Made by a program: the position numbers and the translations under genes. Under the pieces are notes generated by a model that saw only the letters and a list, made by a program, of their open reading frames with translations, did no database searches and was not told the DNA's origin. Positions 62,746 through 64,000 of a stretch of 64,000 bases of DNA are shown piece by piece (the stretch's first letter is position 1; each line of letters begins with the position of its first letter). The DNA is from Pseudooctadecabacter jejudonensis (lineage in GTDB: Bacteria; Pseudomonadota; Alphaproteobacteria; Rhodobacterales; Rhodobacteraceae): assembly GCF_900172275.1 (NCBI RefSeq), contig NZ_FWFT01000002.1, positions 1 through 64,000 on the forward strand. Direction: 5' to 3'.

Positions 62746-63996
62746 ATGCCAGCAGCCGGTGAGAACCTGAAGACCAACGGCGCCCGCCTCTGGGACAGCC
62801 TGATGGAGATGGCAAAAATCGGACCCGGCGTGGCGGGTGGCAACAACCGGCAAACCCTGACGGACGAAGACAGCGAAGGTCGGCACCTGTTTCAAACATG
62901 GTGCGAAGACGCGGGCTGCATCATGGGCGTGGACGAAATCGGCAATATGTTCGCGCGCCGTGAGGGCACGGACCCTGACGCCCTACCGGTGTATGTTGGG
63001 TCGCACTTGGACACGCAGCCCACGGGTGGCAAGTATGACGGCGTGCTGGGCGTGCTGGGCGGGCTTGAGATCATCCGCACGATGAATGATCTTGGTATCA
63101 AAACAAAGCACCCGATTGTCGTGACAAACTGGACCAACGAAGAAGGCACGCGCTTTGCCCCTGCGATGCTGGCATCCGGCGTGTTCGCGGGCAAACATGA
63201 TCTGGAGTGGGCGCGGGACCGCCGCGATGCCGACGGAAAACGGTTCGGGGATGAGCTGGAACGCATTGGCTGGAAAGGCCCTGAAAAAGTGGGCGACCGC
63301 AAGATGCATGCCTTTTTTGAGTTGCACATCGAACAAGGCCCGATCCTGGAGGCGGAGGGGCGCGACATCGGCGTCGTCACCCACGGCCAAGGCCTGCGCT
63401 GGATCGAATGCACGGTGACGGGCAAGGAAAGCCACACCGGATCGACCCCCATGCACATGCGCAAGAACGCAGGGCGCGGTTTGGCGCTGATCACGGAACT
63501 GGTCCATGAGATCGCGATGAAGAACCAACCCAATGCAGTGGGCGCGATTGGGCATATTGATGTGTACCCGAACTCACGCAATGTGATCCCTGGCAAGGTG
63601 GTCTTCACCGTCGATATGCGCACGCATCTGTTGGATAAGCTCAACGCTATGGTGGACGAACTGATGGAGCGCGCACCAGCGGTCTGCGCTGACATTGGTG
63701 TTGAGTTTTCGGCCGAGATCGTCGGCCAATTCGATCCGCCTGCCTTTGACGAAGGCTGCGTGGGCGCCATCCGCGATGCAGCCGAACGGTTGGGATACAG
63801 CCACATGGATATCGTCTCGGGTGCGGGGCATGATGCGTGCTGGATCAATGATTTGTACCCGACAGCCATGGTCATGTGCCCCTGTGTCGATGGGCTGTCG
63901 CATCACGAAGCCGAAGAAATCAGCCAAGAGTGGGCAACAGCCGGGGCCGATGTTCTGTTGCATGCGGTGCTGGAGACGGCGGAGATTGTGACTTAG
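62746..63996 (+). CDS. Zn-dependent N-carbamoyl-amino-acid amidohydrolase (beta-ureidopropionase-like)
   Basis: 416 residues from ATG 62746, which follows GGAGAC; earlier starts would overlap the RutR box. M20/ArgE-family dimetal hydrolase: GSHLDTQPTGGKYDGVLGVLGGLE (metal His and Asp), TNWTNEEGTRFAPAM (E-E pair), HIEQGPILEAEG and GKESHTGSTPMHMRKNAGRG, ending with SGAGHDACWINDLYPTAMVMCPCVDGLSHHEAEEIS. These fit the N-carbamoyl-beta-alanine amidohydrolase/hydantoin-pathway group, the third step of pyrimidine degradation. The dihydropyrimidinase gene would be expected just beyond the window. Confidence 0.91.
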   Translation: MPAAGENLKTNGARLWDSLMEMAKIGPGVAGGNNRQTLTDEDSEGRHLFQTWCEDAGCIMGVDEIGNMFARREGTDPDALPVYVGSHLDTQPTGGKYDGVLGVLGGLEIIRTMNDLGIKTKHPIVVTNWTNEEGTRFAPAMLASGVFAGKHDLEWARDRRDADGKRFGDELERIGWKGPEKVGDRKMHAFFELHIEQGPILEAEGRDIGVVTHGQGLRWIECTVTGKESHTGSTPMHMRKNAGRGLALITELVHEIAMKNQPNAVGAIGHIDVYPNSRNVIPGKVVFTVDMRTHLLDKLNAMVDELMERAPAVCADIGVEFSAEIVGQFDPPAFDEGCVGAIRDAAERLGYSHMDIVSGAGHDACWINDLYPTAMVMCPCVDGLSHHEAEEISQEWATAGADVLLHAVLETAEIVT

Positions 63997-64000
63997 CGCC

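Overview
The window is GC-rich, gene-dense bacterial chromosome. Gene content points to a Roseobacter-group member of the Rhodobacteraceae (Alphaproteobacteria): a complete ethylmalonyl-CoA pathway gene set around ccr, ecm, mch and mcl2; the order mcl2 - NnrU-like - DUF1737 - mch next to the sdh genes; a BMP-type purine nucleoside importer; a LuxR/LuxI pair; an H-NS/HvrA-like protein; and a reductive pyrimidine catabolism locus. I see no rRNA, CRISPR, phage, transposase or integrase. One tRNA, Ala(GGC), is present.

Layout. 1-1.9 kb: nfuA (Fe-S carrier), tsaB and rimI. 2-8.1 kb: purine nucleoside ABC importer (BMP binding protein, small NTF2-like protein, fused ATPase, two permeases) ending in a purine nucleoside phosphorylase. 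8.2-9.9 kb: TauE/SafE exporter with its TIGR02186 partner. 9.9-13.9 kb (minus): 71-codon small ORF, luxR, luxI, RecD/Dda-like helicase and SDR dehydrogenase, with a CtrA-type box just upstream. 14.3-19.2 kb: ccr, PlsB-like acyltransferase, ecm. 19.3-21 kb: H-NS-like protein, DUF4329 secreted protein, deoD. 21.1-26 kb (minus): sdhC-sdhD-sdhA, two tiny lipoproteins, a sulfotransferase, sdhB. 26.2-29.5 kb (minus): DUF1194 protein, mch, DUF1737, NnrU-like, mcl2. 29.7-42.5 kb: secreted protein, second TauE/SafE exporter, mdh, lipoprotein, sucC, sucD, a second sulfotransferase-like gene, sucA, sucB, a small membrane protein, MAPEG protein, lpd. 42.7-46.7 kb: TerB-like protein, GntR/FCD regulator, YgjP-like protease, FYDLN-acid protein, tRNA-Ala, small helical protein, YghU-like GST. 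46.8-52.8 kb: GMC dehydrogenase, TRAP transporter, IclR regulator. 52.8-58.7 kb (minus): Mrp antiporter mrpA(B)CDEFG. 58.9-64 kb: DUF1330 protein, preT, preA, RutR-like TetR regulator, N-carbamoyl amidohydrolase.

How it works together. The middle 25 kb is central carbon metabolism: succinyl-CoA from the ethylmalonyl-CoA pathway enters the TCA cycle through the sucCDAB/lpd and sdh products, and malyl-CoA thioesterase plus mdh connect at malate. The strongest unexplained signal is regulatory: the 10-bp palindrome TGTGATCACA occurs as a pair with exactly 21 bp between centres upstream of both sdhC and sucC, and once immediately upstream of the GntR/FCD regulator gene next to the TCA cluster. This suggests a locally encoded TCA-cycle regulator controlling sdh, suc and itself. 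Secondary signals are a CtrA-type box with an overlapping small ORF in front of luxR, two sulfotransferase-type genes inserted inside TCA operons, a three-way palindromic element between sucC and sucD, and an 11-bp-phased repeat in front of lpd. Everything stated is read from sequence and family knowledge; no database search was run.
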